This document shows, in pieces, positions 23,911-35,623 of a stretch of 64,000 bases of DNA (position 1 is the first letter of the stretch; each line of letters starts with the position of its first letter). The notes below the pieces were generated by a model. It worked only from the letters and a program-made list of their open reading frames with translations. It searched no databases and had not been told where the DNA came from. Location of the stretch: contig OZ017795.1 of NCBI GenBank assembly GCA_963969395.1, forward strand, positions 6,324,001 to 6,388,000, written 5' to 3'. A program made the position numbers and the translations under genes. This DNA is from Pseudoscleropodium purum (taxonomy: Eukaryota; Streptophyta; Bryopsida; Hypnales; Brachytheciaceae).

Positions 23911-26040
23911 AAGCATGATATGGTTTGGATCATATTGTAAAATCCAAAGGAAAGATGGTAATTGTTGAATTATCAATCCAATGGTGTATTACAATACTAT
24001 GTTCATTATTCCCATGGAACTTCTTTTAATCTTTAAAAAACTAGACATTTAGTTTTTGAACAACAAAGAAATACAATCATGTATCAAGCACACACGATCT
24101 TAATTTTTTCATCCATCTAATTTTTTACATTCTTATATTAATTCTCTTATTCTTGTATGATTATATCAATTGTCACAATTTTCCTTCACAAATGTTCTAC
24201 AATTCAAGATTTAAACGCATATTTTACCTCAAAAAATGACTTCAATAAATAATTAAAATAAATAGAATCAAAGATTACCATTTTAATATTTTTAATATTT
24301 TTAATTTAAATAAAACTACATTGTGAAATTACATATTTTCAATCTATATTCAATTTACAAGGAATTTTTCAATTTTCGTTTTCAAATTTTTTGAAAAATA
24401 TTGATTAGTGCACTAATAGATATAACCTTGTGGATATGATCTATAAATCTTGGTTTACAACTTTTGTTTAAAAGTCATCATTGAATTAATATTCTAAGGT
24501 GCATTTTATAATATATCTCTACAATTTTGGAAATCTAGACTACACCTTTGTTCTTAACCTTGGAATAGTGGAAGAACCAAAATGAGGCTTTTAAACGATA
24601 AAAAAAGCTTGTTGGAAGATGTGAAATGACATAATTTTATCTAGATTTGTTTCAATTGGTGGAGAAGATTATTTCCATCATAACACTACAAAAAAGGCCT
24701 CATTGATGTCCAAAATTTCCTGAAAATGAGAAATTGTGTATTGTAAAACACAACAAAAGTTGTTCTTGTGTATTTTGGCATCTCCTATCTCTTTGCTCTT
24801 AATTTGAATTTGAGCCATATAAATTATCTTTTGGAAATTTGAGCCCAACTAATGAAATGAAGTCTAATAAGTTTGATATATACTTCAATATGAAAATTTC
24901 AATTTTTTCTAAAATTGAGCATTTTATTGGGTATTGAATATTTGACCTATTTCTATGATCCATAGATTTTTTATTAATAGTTTTATCTGAAAATTTGTTT
25001 ACACTACCATATACACCTATGAAGAAAGTTACAGATTTTTGAGTTAATTTTGAATTAGATATGAATTTTCTCCACTATTTCTTCAAAAATCTTGGTAATT
25101 TTGAAATCATCACCAATAAATTTGAATATTTTAGGACTTATAGAAAACATGTGTTTTAATCTTTGAAAAATAAAATAAAATAAATCTCTCTCAAACTCAA
25201 TATCAAAATAAAGAGAATAAAAAAAATGTGAGACATATACCATAATTATAGGCAATGTCCCTTCTAGAGCTAAGGGAATTATCTTATAAGGCCATTGTTG
25301 ACCTAAAAGGTTGAATGGATGACTTCACTATTAACTATAGAAACAAATAAAGCACCCATTGGTTGAATCATCAAAGTATTTTGGTGACTATTAACCTTAG
25401 TCATGGGAGGCATGTCCTTCTAAGACTAACCCTATACCATCACTATAGACACTAAGTGTCCAATGGGTGACAAAGAATCCGTCTATGTAAGATCAAATTG
25501 CAAATGTTCATCCAAGGAGTTTTGTATTGGAGGTCTTTAGTTGAACAATAGTTTGACCTCCAATGAGTGTTTTATTAACTTTTTAATTTTTTTGAAAGCA
25601 AATGCTTCACATGGTACTACAAAGGGTGATTTCCATAGTAACCAATCTATGTTTGAAGGTTATAAAAGTCAACTTCTTTAGGCCTCATAGGATATTTGGA
25701 TAATCTCTTTTGTTTTACATTTGACTAAACAAACTTTTTTTGCCAATTGATTACATCCCAGAGGTTTCGGCTATTTTTTGTAAAGGAAATTTCATTTTGG
25801 AAGGTCCAAACACCTAGATTTTTGTTGTATTTGAAGACTAGTGGCCAATATTTAGGTTCCACTTAGTTTTCGTATAGATATCACCCAATATCATCCAAGT
25901 AAGTCATGGCATGAGTATTGAACAAACAACTAGCTCCTTTTTCAAAATGGAAAAGAAAAAATAGTGCTCCTAAAATTAAGCATAGTAAGGTAGGAGGTTC
26001 AAGAAGTGCACAAGCTCTAAAAGCACCCACCTCAAGATGT
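23911..26040. other. AT-rich intergenic DNA, nothing recognised
   Basis: No frame over 66 codons and no structure recognised. Confidence 0.5.
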
Positions 26041-26832
26041 TTTTGAAATGTTTTTTCACATTTCGAGAAATCTCACCTCCCCCCAAATGGTCGAATACTG
26101 GAGCCTCCTACCTTACGGGCGAATTCCAAAACTAAGATATTTCAGAAAACGGTCCGTTCCGCTCCTTTCCTTTCCGTTCCGTTTCCGTCGGTCAGTTCCG
26201 TTTGTTTGTTTGTTTGAGTTTTTGTCTGTCTGTCGAACTGATGATGTTTCGCAACGTAAGCTTGAGTCGTTCCTGACTGCAGTCAAACGACTGAAGCTTA
26301 CGTTGAACTGCCTGTGGCTCCGTGTCTGGCTCTCCCTGTCTGTCTGTGTGTCTGTTTTTTCTGTCATTCCCGGGCGCCGGGCACATGCCGTTCTGTTTCG
26401 TCATTTACAACGCAGGCCTGTCCTCCAATGGGACTTGCAAGCTCCGGCCTTTCTGTCAGACCTGACTCACTCTCTCTCTCTGCCTGCCTGCCTGTGCTCC
26501 GGATTCAGACTATCTTTTCGCAGGGTGGCAGGCACGGCAGGCACAGCAGGTGGAGGGACTCGAGCTCAGCACTTCACTTCATTCAGTTTCTTCATTCATT
26601 TCGTTCTCTTCAGTTCCAATTGAATGGAATGCCGGAATTGATGACGACGGAGGTCATTCATAACTGAAACGCAAACTGAAGTCATTCAATACCTTAGACT
26701 TCATCACTGTTGTGAACTGAACTTATGATACATTCATCAGGGAGGGAGGTCCGTCTTCATGTCGTATCTGCTGCTGCAATAGATGCACTAACTTAACTTA
26801 CAATCTTCATTCAAACTAAGTTATTTACTACT
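26041..26832. repeat. GC-rich body of R2-associated repeat, copy 2
   Basis: A sharp GC-rich island with CCGTTCCG, GTCTGTCTGT, CTCTCTCTCT and CTGCCTGCCTG runs, joined directly to an R2 tail at 26833, as at 3440-4093. Frames on both strands (up to 191 codons on the plus strand) are open because of composition and encode Ser/Leu/Arg-rich sequence with no domain, so no gene is called. Confidence 0.45.
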
Positions 26833-27047
26833 AGTGTGCCATGTGTCGTTGCCACAGTCAAAATAAAAATAAAAGTAATTTTTGGATTTTTGGATTCATA
26901 AAAAATTCAAAATTCAATCTTTCATATTGTAGGTCCAAACACCATGAAACAAAGCCCATGCACCTCTCCTTGCCAAGAGCTTTCTGATGCACGATCCAAG
27001 AGATCTCAATATAACAAACAAACAAATAGCTGTTAAATTAAGGTATG
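26833..27047 (+). repeat. R2 tail copy 3
   Basis: Begins AGTGTGCCATGTGTCGTTGCC and passes through AAATAAAAGTAATTTTTG, CCATGAAACAAAGCCCATGC, GCCAAGAGCTTTCTGATG and AGAGATCTCAATATAACAAA to AAATTAAGGTATG. This is the clearest full tail. Confidence 0.75.
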
Positions 27048-27186
27048 AATTTTCACTTATTTATGTGGGAAACTCAAGGAGAAGAACTAAAGAAAAACTC
27101 CGTCCTGCCCAATGAGTGAGTCCCTTCATTCTTCAAATGACAAATTGTACTAAAATAGAGTAGAGGAATGAAATTTCATTGAATCT

Positions 27187-27436
27187 AGTGTGCCCAATGT
27201 CATTGCCACAATGCAAGTAAAAGTAAGAGTAATTTTCTAATTTTTTAATTCAATAACTTTTTTGAAATTCAATAACTTTCACACCATAGATCTTGAGACC
27301 ATGAAACAAAGCTTGTGCAACTCTCTTCGCAATGAGCTTTTCAATGGTACTAAGAACGCAATCACGGGTTGCATAGTTCCAAAGATCTCACTGTAACAAG
27401 GAAAGTCAAATAAAACAAACAACCTCATTTAAGGTA
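27187..27436 (+). repeat. R2 tail copy 4
   Basis: A second tail in the same orientation 140 bases after copy 3, from AGTGTGCCCAATGTCATTGCC to ATTTAAGGTAC. It preserves AACTTTCACACCATAGATC, GGTACTAAGAACGCAATCA and AAGATCTCACTGTAACAA. The back-to-back arrangement suggests nested insertion or a local duplication. Confidence 0.75.
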
Positions 27437-27639
27437 CAAAAAATTATTCTATCGACAAATCATATTGATACATTGCTCACACAATTCTTGACTTATGATT
27501 TCTTTGAAAGTCATGGTCAGGAATATTGTGTCAAAGTAATGTTATTTCTTGGGTTGGCTTAGTAATAAAACCTTGACCCTTACAAAAACCAAGTCCTTAG
27601 GGGATATAAATTGCTAAAAACTAGTATTTGGGGGGCATT

Positions 27640-28122
27640 GAAAAAAACCTTTAAAAAAAATTCAAATGTATAAAATTAAAGTAGACAAAAAATGGAACGA
27701 GCACAAAAAAATTCAGAAACTTTAACCATATGGATTGAAAGATTAGAGCATTATAAGTTAGTTTTTTTTCCAACCTTGATATAATTATCAAATTTTAATT
27801 CCTTGTAGAATGTGTACTATTCATGAGATTTTATATAGACAAATGCATCCTATATTATGTTAGTTACATACCTAACAAATTTCAAAGGTAGAAGAGGAGT
27901 TTTAATCATATTGCCCAAAATTGCCCACCTTGCCTAAATTTTTTTGGGTAGTATAACTTTGATCAACGCACATGATTGGAAAAATAATAATAATACCAAT
28001 AAGACCATACATGTATACATCTTGTGTCCAAATTTCAAAAAAAATTGTTCAAAAATTAACTTTGTAGGAACCCACCTGAAGTTTTAAATGACATAAAATG
28101 AACAAATCATCCTTTACGGGTT
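27640..28122 (+). repeat. R1 repeat, diverged copy
   Basis: Contains R1-like phrases (an AACTTTAACCATATGGATTG word, GATTAGAGCATTATAAG, then TTGCCCACC) and ends TCCTTTACGGGTTAAAGG, resembling the R1 right end. The left boundary is not clear. Confidence 0.4.
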
Positions 28123-28199
28123 AAAGGTATGTGTAGTATTTCATATACAATATTATATAATTCAACAATTAGAATCTTCTATTTGGATGTCATTTTAAC

Positions 28200-28400
28200 A
28201 TTTAATCCTTACACATAGAATACAAGACCATTTTGCAACTTTTGAGCCAAATAAGAGGTGCAATAATCATCCACATTGGAAGTGATGTGTGTCAATGGAT
28301 TTGGCTCAACACAAATACAAAATTTTGTGACTATTGTATACCTCAATTTATGCACCCTCTATGTCAAATAAACAAAAAAAATACCATGTTGTGTTCAAGA
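28200..28400 (+). repeat. R3 repeat, plus-strand copy
   Basis: Inverted partner of 23735-23910, sharing the ordered words listed there. No intact coding sense. Confidence 0.5.
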
Positions 28401-29739
28401 CTGGGCTTTCTAAACCTTTATAAATATAGTTTATCAACAAGTGTTGCTAAATTATCAATGTTTATTTATTGCAATAGAAGGTCTAAATCTACATTTTTTT
28501 AATGTGGATTCAACAACATTATGATATAAAGCATTTTATCTACTTTAGTAAAGAGAATTATAATATACTTTAGACTATTTAGTGGCAAATGAAGTATATT
28601 TTTTAAATTGATTTATATTTGCAGCATTATAGTTTTCAAACATTTACACCTCAAATATCAAACGATAAACCAAGCAAAAAAAATTGTTCACAACTTTTAA
28701 ACAAAGCCATTGTTACAAGTGTTGCAATCACACAGAATAGAATGACACGTCAGCAACTTCATTCTTCACGTCTCATCCTCTACGATAGATTCACTAACTT
28801 ATAACCTTCACTGACCCAAGTGACCGATTTCTGGTTGCTGCCCCTTCTTTTTTGACCTGCCTGTTCTCAAATGTTGAGTTTTTCCATTAAAATTGTTACT
28901 AGGAAATAGAGTGCATTGTGAATCAATTGGTGTAAGTTTCATCAAATTTTCAGTTAAACTCTGCCTTGTGGAATTTTTTTAAAGCTCACTAGTGTAGTAT
29001 AGCTCAAGGCTCATATTTTTAAGTTCAATTTGAACATGGACTGAAAAGTCTACCAACCAATGTGATTGTTGCCCACTTCAAAAGGCAAATTCTAAAAGCT
29101 TGAGAAGAAGACAAGTGTGCCCATTCTTGTTTTCTCATATAAATACTATTCTCATTTCAACAACTACTTTGCATTGCAAGCTCCATCCAAAATTGCAAAA
29201 TGACTATAATGTTGTGAAATTTTAAATGAGTATTTTCAGCTCTCTCGTTTTTCATTAAGCACAAAACTTTCATCATTTCAAAATATTCTTACTAACATAT
29301 GCTCCTTCAAAGTGAGTTGCCTTGTTTTTCCATTGACCTAAATAAAACTCCAAACGTAAATATCTACTAGAGTCCTCGGTCAAATAAATTGAATTTTTTG
29401 AGGTATTCCTTCTCAATGTGAACTTCAAGATCCAATGGTTACATTCTATCCAATCTCAAGAAAATAAATAATAAATAGCTCGAGTTCTTGGTAGTTTTAG
29501 CCCATTTTGAAAATACACCCTCTTTAGATCATTAGGGACTAAGTAAACTCTGGTCTAAAAGGTTGGTGTGGATGAAACATTTGTTGGGGATAGATCAACT
29601 ACCTTAGCCTCTTGGACTTCAAAGGCGACCTCTATCCTTGATGCCTCTTTTAGGAGATAGATTCTATAAATAATTTGTATGATTGTTCCTTCCACTAATA
29701 AATTCTCAAGTCCCAAAATGATGACAAAGTTGCTTGACT
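28401..29739. other. AT-rich intergenic DNA, nothing recognised
   Basis: Short frames only. Confidence 0.5.
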
Positions 29740-29870
29740 CCCACAATAGTTGGGTGGACTATAGTAGTAAACATCCTACCAACAACCAAGTTTGAACTCA
29801 TGACCACACGATTGGTGTGCCAAAGCCACAACTGCCATGTTAACATCCACTTACAATTGAGCAAGTGAAC
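29740..29870 (-). mobile_element. Possible tRNA-derived SINE head
   Basis: On the minus strand, a box-A-like TGGCAGTTGTGGC (29837-29825) is followed by a box-B-like GAGTTCAAACT (29799-29789) at tRNA-like spacing. Between them lies GCACACCAATCGTGTGGTCAT, which can form a short stem. It lacks the conserved base pairing of a real tRNA, so a degenerate tRNA-derived SINE is the more likely reading. Its tail and target duplication were not found. Confidence 0.35.
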
Positions 29871-30219
29871 AAAACCTCCAATTATCTTTTTTAATTGGTG
29901 ACAATCAAAAATTCACTTATTAATCTTAAAAAACAATTTGTGTAGATGTGGATGAATGAGAATTTGAATGGGTTTCTATAAAGTCAATTAGTTTTTTGTT
30001 TTTTTAAATTTTGACACAAGATAATGGACATGTATCCCCTTCTACAAATTTCCAATCATAAGCCCAAATCAAAAGATTGGTTGTTCAAATAATTGAACAA
30101 CTTTTGTCAATGTGTACTAAATTTCTCTTGTACTTCTTAAAATTGGCCAATATGCAATTAACATGATGTAGAATGCAATGATTCCCCCCAAATCTATGGG
30201 AAGTGCATCATTCTCACTT
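29871..30219. other. AT-rich spacer, nothing recognised
   Basis: No supported feature. Confidence 0.5.
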
Positions 30220-30832
30220 TAACCCTTTAAGTTCTATAATTGTGTTCACTATAAATACTCTAAAACTGTCATTTTTAATACAAGTAACAAATTTTTGATA
30301 ATTTTTTTTTTGACATGTATAACCATATAATCTTATAGTACACTGACTTGAAAACATGTGGTAAAAATTTCAGACATTTCCATTGTGTGGATTAAAAGAT
30401 ATGAACATTTGAAATCACATAATTGTTGTTTTGGTTCCTCCAAAAATTCGGATAGTTGCACTTCACAAGCTCTCTTTTCTATAGAAAAATGTCCAAAACA
30501 GTGGTGCTTCTTTGGACTCATTGATCAAAATGGAGTGATTCAAAGCTTTCCATGCATATATAATTCTGAAAAAACAATTTCAAATTTTTATTTTTGAAAA
30601 AAGTGATTCTTTTTACTTGCCTAGATTATCCCCCCTGTGAAAAAAGTAACATAATAGGCCATAACTTTTGTCTCACATTTCCAAATGTCATAAAATTTCG
30701 TTCACATAAAAGATATTCCTTGTCCACAACTTTTGTTAAAGTTTAGGCCAAAAATATGCAAATTTCTAGTTACAAGTTCTTGCCCAAAATTGCTATGCTA
30801 CTAAAAATAGTAGGTTGGTCTTTTAGGAGTTA
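30220..30832 (+). mobile_element. R1 repeat, short copy with TA ends
   Basis: Begins TA-ACCCTTTAAG and ends CTTTTAGGAGT-TA. Internal order: AAAACTGTCATTTTTAATAC, TATAATCTTATAGTACACTG, CATTGTGTGGATTAAAAGAT, CATGCATATATAATTCTG. It lacks a segment of about 300 bp present in the 930-bp copy at 21086. Confidence 0.65.
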
Positions 30833-31949
30833 AGAATAATCAAAGTTTGTTGACCATCTTAGACAATGCCAAAAAAACTTTTTCTTCTAACTTCTAACAT
30901 TGCTACAATCTTGTAATCTACAAGGTCAAAGTTTCCAAAACTCTTTCTACACATTCCTTTACTAGTTTATTACAAATTTGTATGCTGGAATTTCAAAATT
31001 AACTACCCCTTGCTAATGCATCAGAAACTGGCAGGGTTTTTTTTGGACAATTTTCACCTAAAATATTCCGTGGTCAATTTACAAGTTGTGACTTTGCACC
31101 AATGCCCATAGACCATGTTAGCTTCCTAATCTAACACTAAATTATTCATACATGTAAAATGTACAATATCATGCTGCCCGTGATGTTATTCTGTAGAATT
31201 TGTTGGTACACTATCTCAAAAATTTATTCAATGATTATCATCCATATTTGTGGAATACATTCAGAGTTGGGAATATTTTACATCCAAAGAGACTCCTTAC
31301 TGTACTAACAGTACAAGTGTCTCCATCGCAACAAATGTCATGTGAAGGTTTATTTTTTCATATTTTCAATTTTATGATTCAAAACAAATAAAAACCATTT
31401 CATTTCAAAATTTCAATTTTGATAGTCATCATGACAAACTTTTGGATGCTCATTTGAATAAATTTGGTCGTTTTCATGTAGATTGTTTAGTGAATATAAT
31501 TCATACTAATCATACCATTTTTCATCTATTTAAGTATTGTTGAACCATCTATTATTACCTTCCCTCACATATGGCTAAAGGTGAAAATAAAAGTCTGAGA
31601 AGTGTAATCTTTCAAATATCACACAGATTGATTAGAATTGTAAGATGGCTTCATTCTTTTCCTCAAGATGGTTTTGCTTCCTTATTTTTTTATCCACATG
31701 GGATACATTCACACCAAGAATGAATACAACTTTACATTGAGCAAGACAAAGTACTCCCACTAGTAATGCCCTCAATATGAATGCAAACTATGGCAAAAAT
31801 TAGTCCTCCTTTGCTCAATTATTTGTTACCAAAACATCTTGCAATAGTGACACAAGAAAATTTCAACAAAATATTAGACGATGTATATCCTTTTTTCCTA
31901 TGGATGAGATTGCAAATTACTAAAAGAATCCTCACGTGTTATCGCTCAC
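30833..31949. other. AT-rich intergenic DNA, nothing recognised
   Basis: Short frames only (up to 65 codons). Confidence 0.5.
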
Positions 31950-32700
31950 ATAGGATGAATGGATTCATACTTGGATGAATAAATAAGTCATCATCCCGTC
32001 ACTCTTCTCATGTTTCATCCACGTCCATGGGTGATAATACTTTCATCCACTCTTTCGGGAAGAATTGCTTTCTGCACTGCCCAAAACAAATGAAATTTAA
32101 AAATTAAAAAAAAGCTGCCCTGAATTCTCTTTCCTGGAGATTCAGGTACTGCTAGTGTACTTGATCTCCCTTTTTCGATGAGGGCAGTACACATTTTAAT
32201 CCAACCTAACTTAATAAAGTTCTCTCAACACACAAACCAGTTGAAAGATTTTTTTTTTAAAATGATGACAACTTTTCATTTGTTCAAAAAATAAATTAAG
32301 TTAAAATTCAAAAATGATGACAACCACTGACATGAAGCAACTACTCCCTGCTCTGAAAATTCCAACCAATAGGTAATTTAACTTTGTTAGTGGACCGACC
32401 GACTGACCGACCATCCAGCTCCCATCACATCTCCCCTGCCACTGCAAAGGGAAGGGTCCATGTGACCCAGACACTGCAATCCTGAAGCAGTTCCTGGTCT
32501 TCGAAAGACGACCTTGCTGATCAATTGTACAAGCTTTCCATTTGAGCATCGCCACCCATGCCCTGTATACGGGGGGGGGGGCCAGGACGGCAACGGCAAG
32601 GGCAGGGACCAGTACACTGTGCCACCGTGGTGCTGGGAGCGAAATTTCAGGAGCGGGGCACTCCAAAGTGTGCGTCTTGTACCTTAGCTTCGCGTAGGCG
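31950..32700. repeat. GC-rich R2-body-like block, copy 3
   Basis: The first 150 bases match the left part of 3440-3610 in phrase order (GGATGAATAAATAAGTCATC, CCACGTCCATGG, TTGCTTTCTGCACTGCCC). The remainder (32140-32700) becomes GC-rich and includes a run of about 11 G near 32571. Two minus-strand frames (76 and 121 codons) are compositional. No R2 tail follows; an R1 copy begins at 32792. Confidence 0.45.
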
Positions 32701-32791
32701 GTTTAGGTTTCACCAAGCCTCCGGAGCAGATTAATTTTTGTGTATTTTGCTCTTTTGGAGCTTGTCATGGCAATGGAAATTTGAATTTTTT

Positions 32792-33277
32792 TAAACCCTG
32801 CGATTCCAAGGCCATTTTTTTGTCAAAAATCACTCAAAATTGTCACTTTTGATGCATTCATCCAAGAAATCAAGAAAAAAAAAGTGTTTTCTAGAACCTA
32901 ACCTTCAAAAAAAGTACTTTTTATAGGATCTTGTACTAAACTTCTCTCAGATCTTGTGGTAAAAATTTCATGATGTTTGACCATACAGATTGAAAGATAT
33001 AAGCATTCAAAGTGAAATAAAAAGTTTTTTTTCAAGAAGATGCTCTAATTGCCCGCAAAACAAAAAAACTCTTTAATTTTTGCATAACTAATCCAAATGG
33101 AATGAATAAAAGCTTCCCAATTAGAAAAGAAATATAATCTAATGAGTTCACACAAAACTAATAAGTTTTTCTATCTTATAAAAAAAGTTTTAAAAAGTTT
33201 AAAAAAAAATTGAGCTCATAGGAACTTACCTGAAATCCATTTTGTTTTTGTAGGAACAATGAGACTTTAGGGTTTTA
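32792..33277 (+). mobile_element. R1 repeat, diverged copy
   Basis: Starts TA-AACCCTGCG and ends CTTTAGGGTTT-TA. It contains CAAAATTGTCACTTTTGATG, ATAGGATCTTGTACTAAAC and ACAGATTGAAAGATATAAGC. Confidence 0.5.
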
Positions 33278-34723
33278 TAAAAGAATGCAGCCAAAAGGAT
33301 TGCAATCTAAAACTAAATAGTGGTGTAGTTAGCTATTCATTGCCCCACACTGTGGGTCCTTATTTCTCTAGGCATGCAACATTGTCTAAGCCCACTATTT
33401 TGGGTTTGCCTTTAGGATTTGGCCACCCCCTTCTAAAAGTACTCTTAGTGTGAGAGTTTAAATAATGTAAGACCCTCAGGCTTACAATAATTTGGAAAAT
33501 TTTGGATGATTGATATCTACTTATTGTGATCCTTTGGAAGGAATTTAAATGGAAGTTCACAAATGAATGGAAAGCAATATTTAGATGCAAGTTAGATGAA
33601 AATCACACTATGTGAGATGGTATGAGAATAGGCCCCTTACAAATTAACATAATTCCATAATTAGTGTGGGACATAGTAATAGAAATATCTTGTAAGAAAA
33701 ATCAAATGTAATAAACTTTGTTTTTTTTCCAAGGATGGCACGAATCAACCTCTCAAGGATTTCAAATAATCAAATCTCATTGTTGGATATAAATATAGAA
33801 ATTTTCTATGTGCATTTTCTATAAGTTGATAGAATTTATTTATTTATTTTGTGATAAAAAAATAATTTTTCATATTTTATACTCATAGATGGAGAAATGC
33901 AAAGTTTTGTAACTAGATAAGCAACTAACACAAATTTGAAGTGCAAAGAATAATGAAAATTGTAAATATCAAACAGTCAAAACATTCTTGTTCATAACTT
34001 GAAGTCAAATTTCACCTAATATATAGTGTTTGAAATTGCAATAAACACTATAAAATGAATTTAAAAAAACACTATAATTGATGAATTTTCATTCACAATT
34101 TAAACAAACATATTTGAAACCCACTTGAGAAAACATAATGACCAATTTGAACTTGAATTATGAAGCATATAATTTTAGAAAATCAGAACCATTAATGATT
34201 AACTCCTAAATGTTTAAGGTCTTTCTTGAACTTCTTTAAGTTTGCTCTAAACATAACAAGAAGTTGAAGTTTTGACAAGTTTTACCAATATTTAAAAATT
34301 GCAACCAGACAATCTTAAACTAAATGTGCTTCAGATCATTTAGGAAAAGATACACAACAATATCATATCTAGATTGCTCAAGGTTTGATCATGGAGGGAA
34401 TAAAAATTTGACAATCAAATGGATTTTTTCAATCCTCTTTTCACATTCAAATTTAAAATTTCATCATTGAAAAATAATAGTTTAAAGAACATAATATGTG
34501 TAACCATAATCAATTTATGACTTTTCAAAATCTATTGTAAATTTCTTTCAAATTGATATCCAATGCGATTTTCCTCTAAGATCTAGTTTATTTGAGGTTC
34601 ATTTTCATATAGACTCCAACATCCAAAAAAGAAATTGTAATTAGGAAATCATTGTACAAATTTTTCAACAGTAAAATCAAAAAATCTTTATAAAAATTGT
34701 TCTAAAGGCATTAAAAATAAATT
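33278..34723. other. AT-rich intergenic DNA, nothing recognised
   Basis: No supported feature. Confidence 0.5.
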
Positions 34724-35623
34724 TAACCCCTAAAAGACCAGCCTACTGATTTAGGCAACATAGCGGTTTGAGGCATGCTATTGTGATTGCCAATTAGCAT
34801 ACATTTGACCAAACTTTGATAGAAGATGGGTAGCATATTTATTTATTGTGTGAGAAAAATTTCATGACATTTGAATATAATAGTCAAAAACTATGGCTTG
34901 AAATGTTAAGCAAATTAAAAAAATCAATTTTTTTGGAAAAAAAAATTTGAAATTGGTCTTCTAGAGTTGTATATATGTGGAAAACTTTGAATCATTCCAT
35001 TTTGATCAATGAGTCAAAAGTTATGAATAGTTTTTGTTTGCGGGCATTTATGGATTCTTTGCTCTAATATAAACTTCAAAGTCCTTTATCTTACTCAATT
35101 TTCAATATTTTTGGAAAAAATAAAATCTTAGGATGTATATTGATTATTAAAACATTTCAATCATTGGAATTGGTATTTTTCAATTCCATACTTAAATTCT
35201 TAACAATTTAGTATTTTGAATCATTCTCTACTACTTTCTACTTACTATTTTTTTCCTATATGTTGTACAATTCCAAATGAATTGAAAATTTTCAAGCATG
35301 TGGCCAACTTGTCTAGAAAAAATAATCCAAATAAGCACCACCATTTTGAACCTTTTTTCATACAAAAGTGAGCTTATGAAGAGTAGCTGCCCTGTTTTTC
35401 GCATGGCCAAAAATATGATTTATGTGAATTAAAATGCAAATATCTGCCAATCCACACAGTGGAATTTTTTGAAATTTTTTCCACGTCTTCTCAAACCATT
35501 CTACTACAAGATCCTAAGGTTACATATGTTAAAAAAAGGTTTTAAAAAAATTGGTACTTGTCCTAGAAGTGGCAGTTTTAGGATGTTTTGGGTTAAAATT
35601 TAGTTAAAGAACTTAAATGGTTA
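34724..35623 (-). mobile_element. R1 repeat, inverted long copy with TA ends
   Basis: Read on the minus strand it runs from TA-ACCATTTAAGTTC through AAACTGCCACTTCTAGGACA and TAGGATCTTGTAGTAGAATG to CTTTTAGGGGT-TA. Its 900 bp makes it comparable to the copy at 21086. Confidence 0.65.

Noticed and set aside
26048..26667. Plus frames of 191 and 117 codons
   Set aside because: Open because of the GC-rich, CT-repeat composition of the R2 body; no motif.
29785..29840. Functional tRNA gene
   Set aside because: Box-like words are present but the acceptor, D and anticodon stems do not pair.
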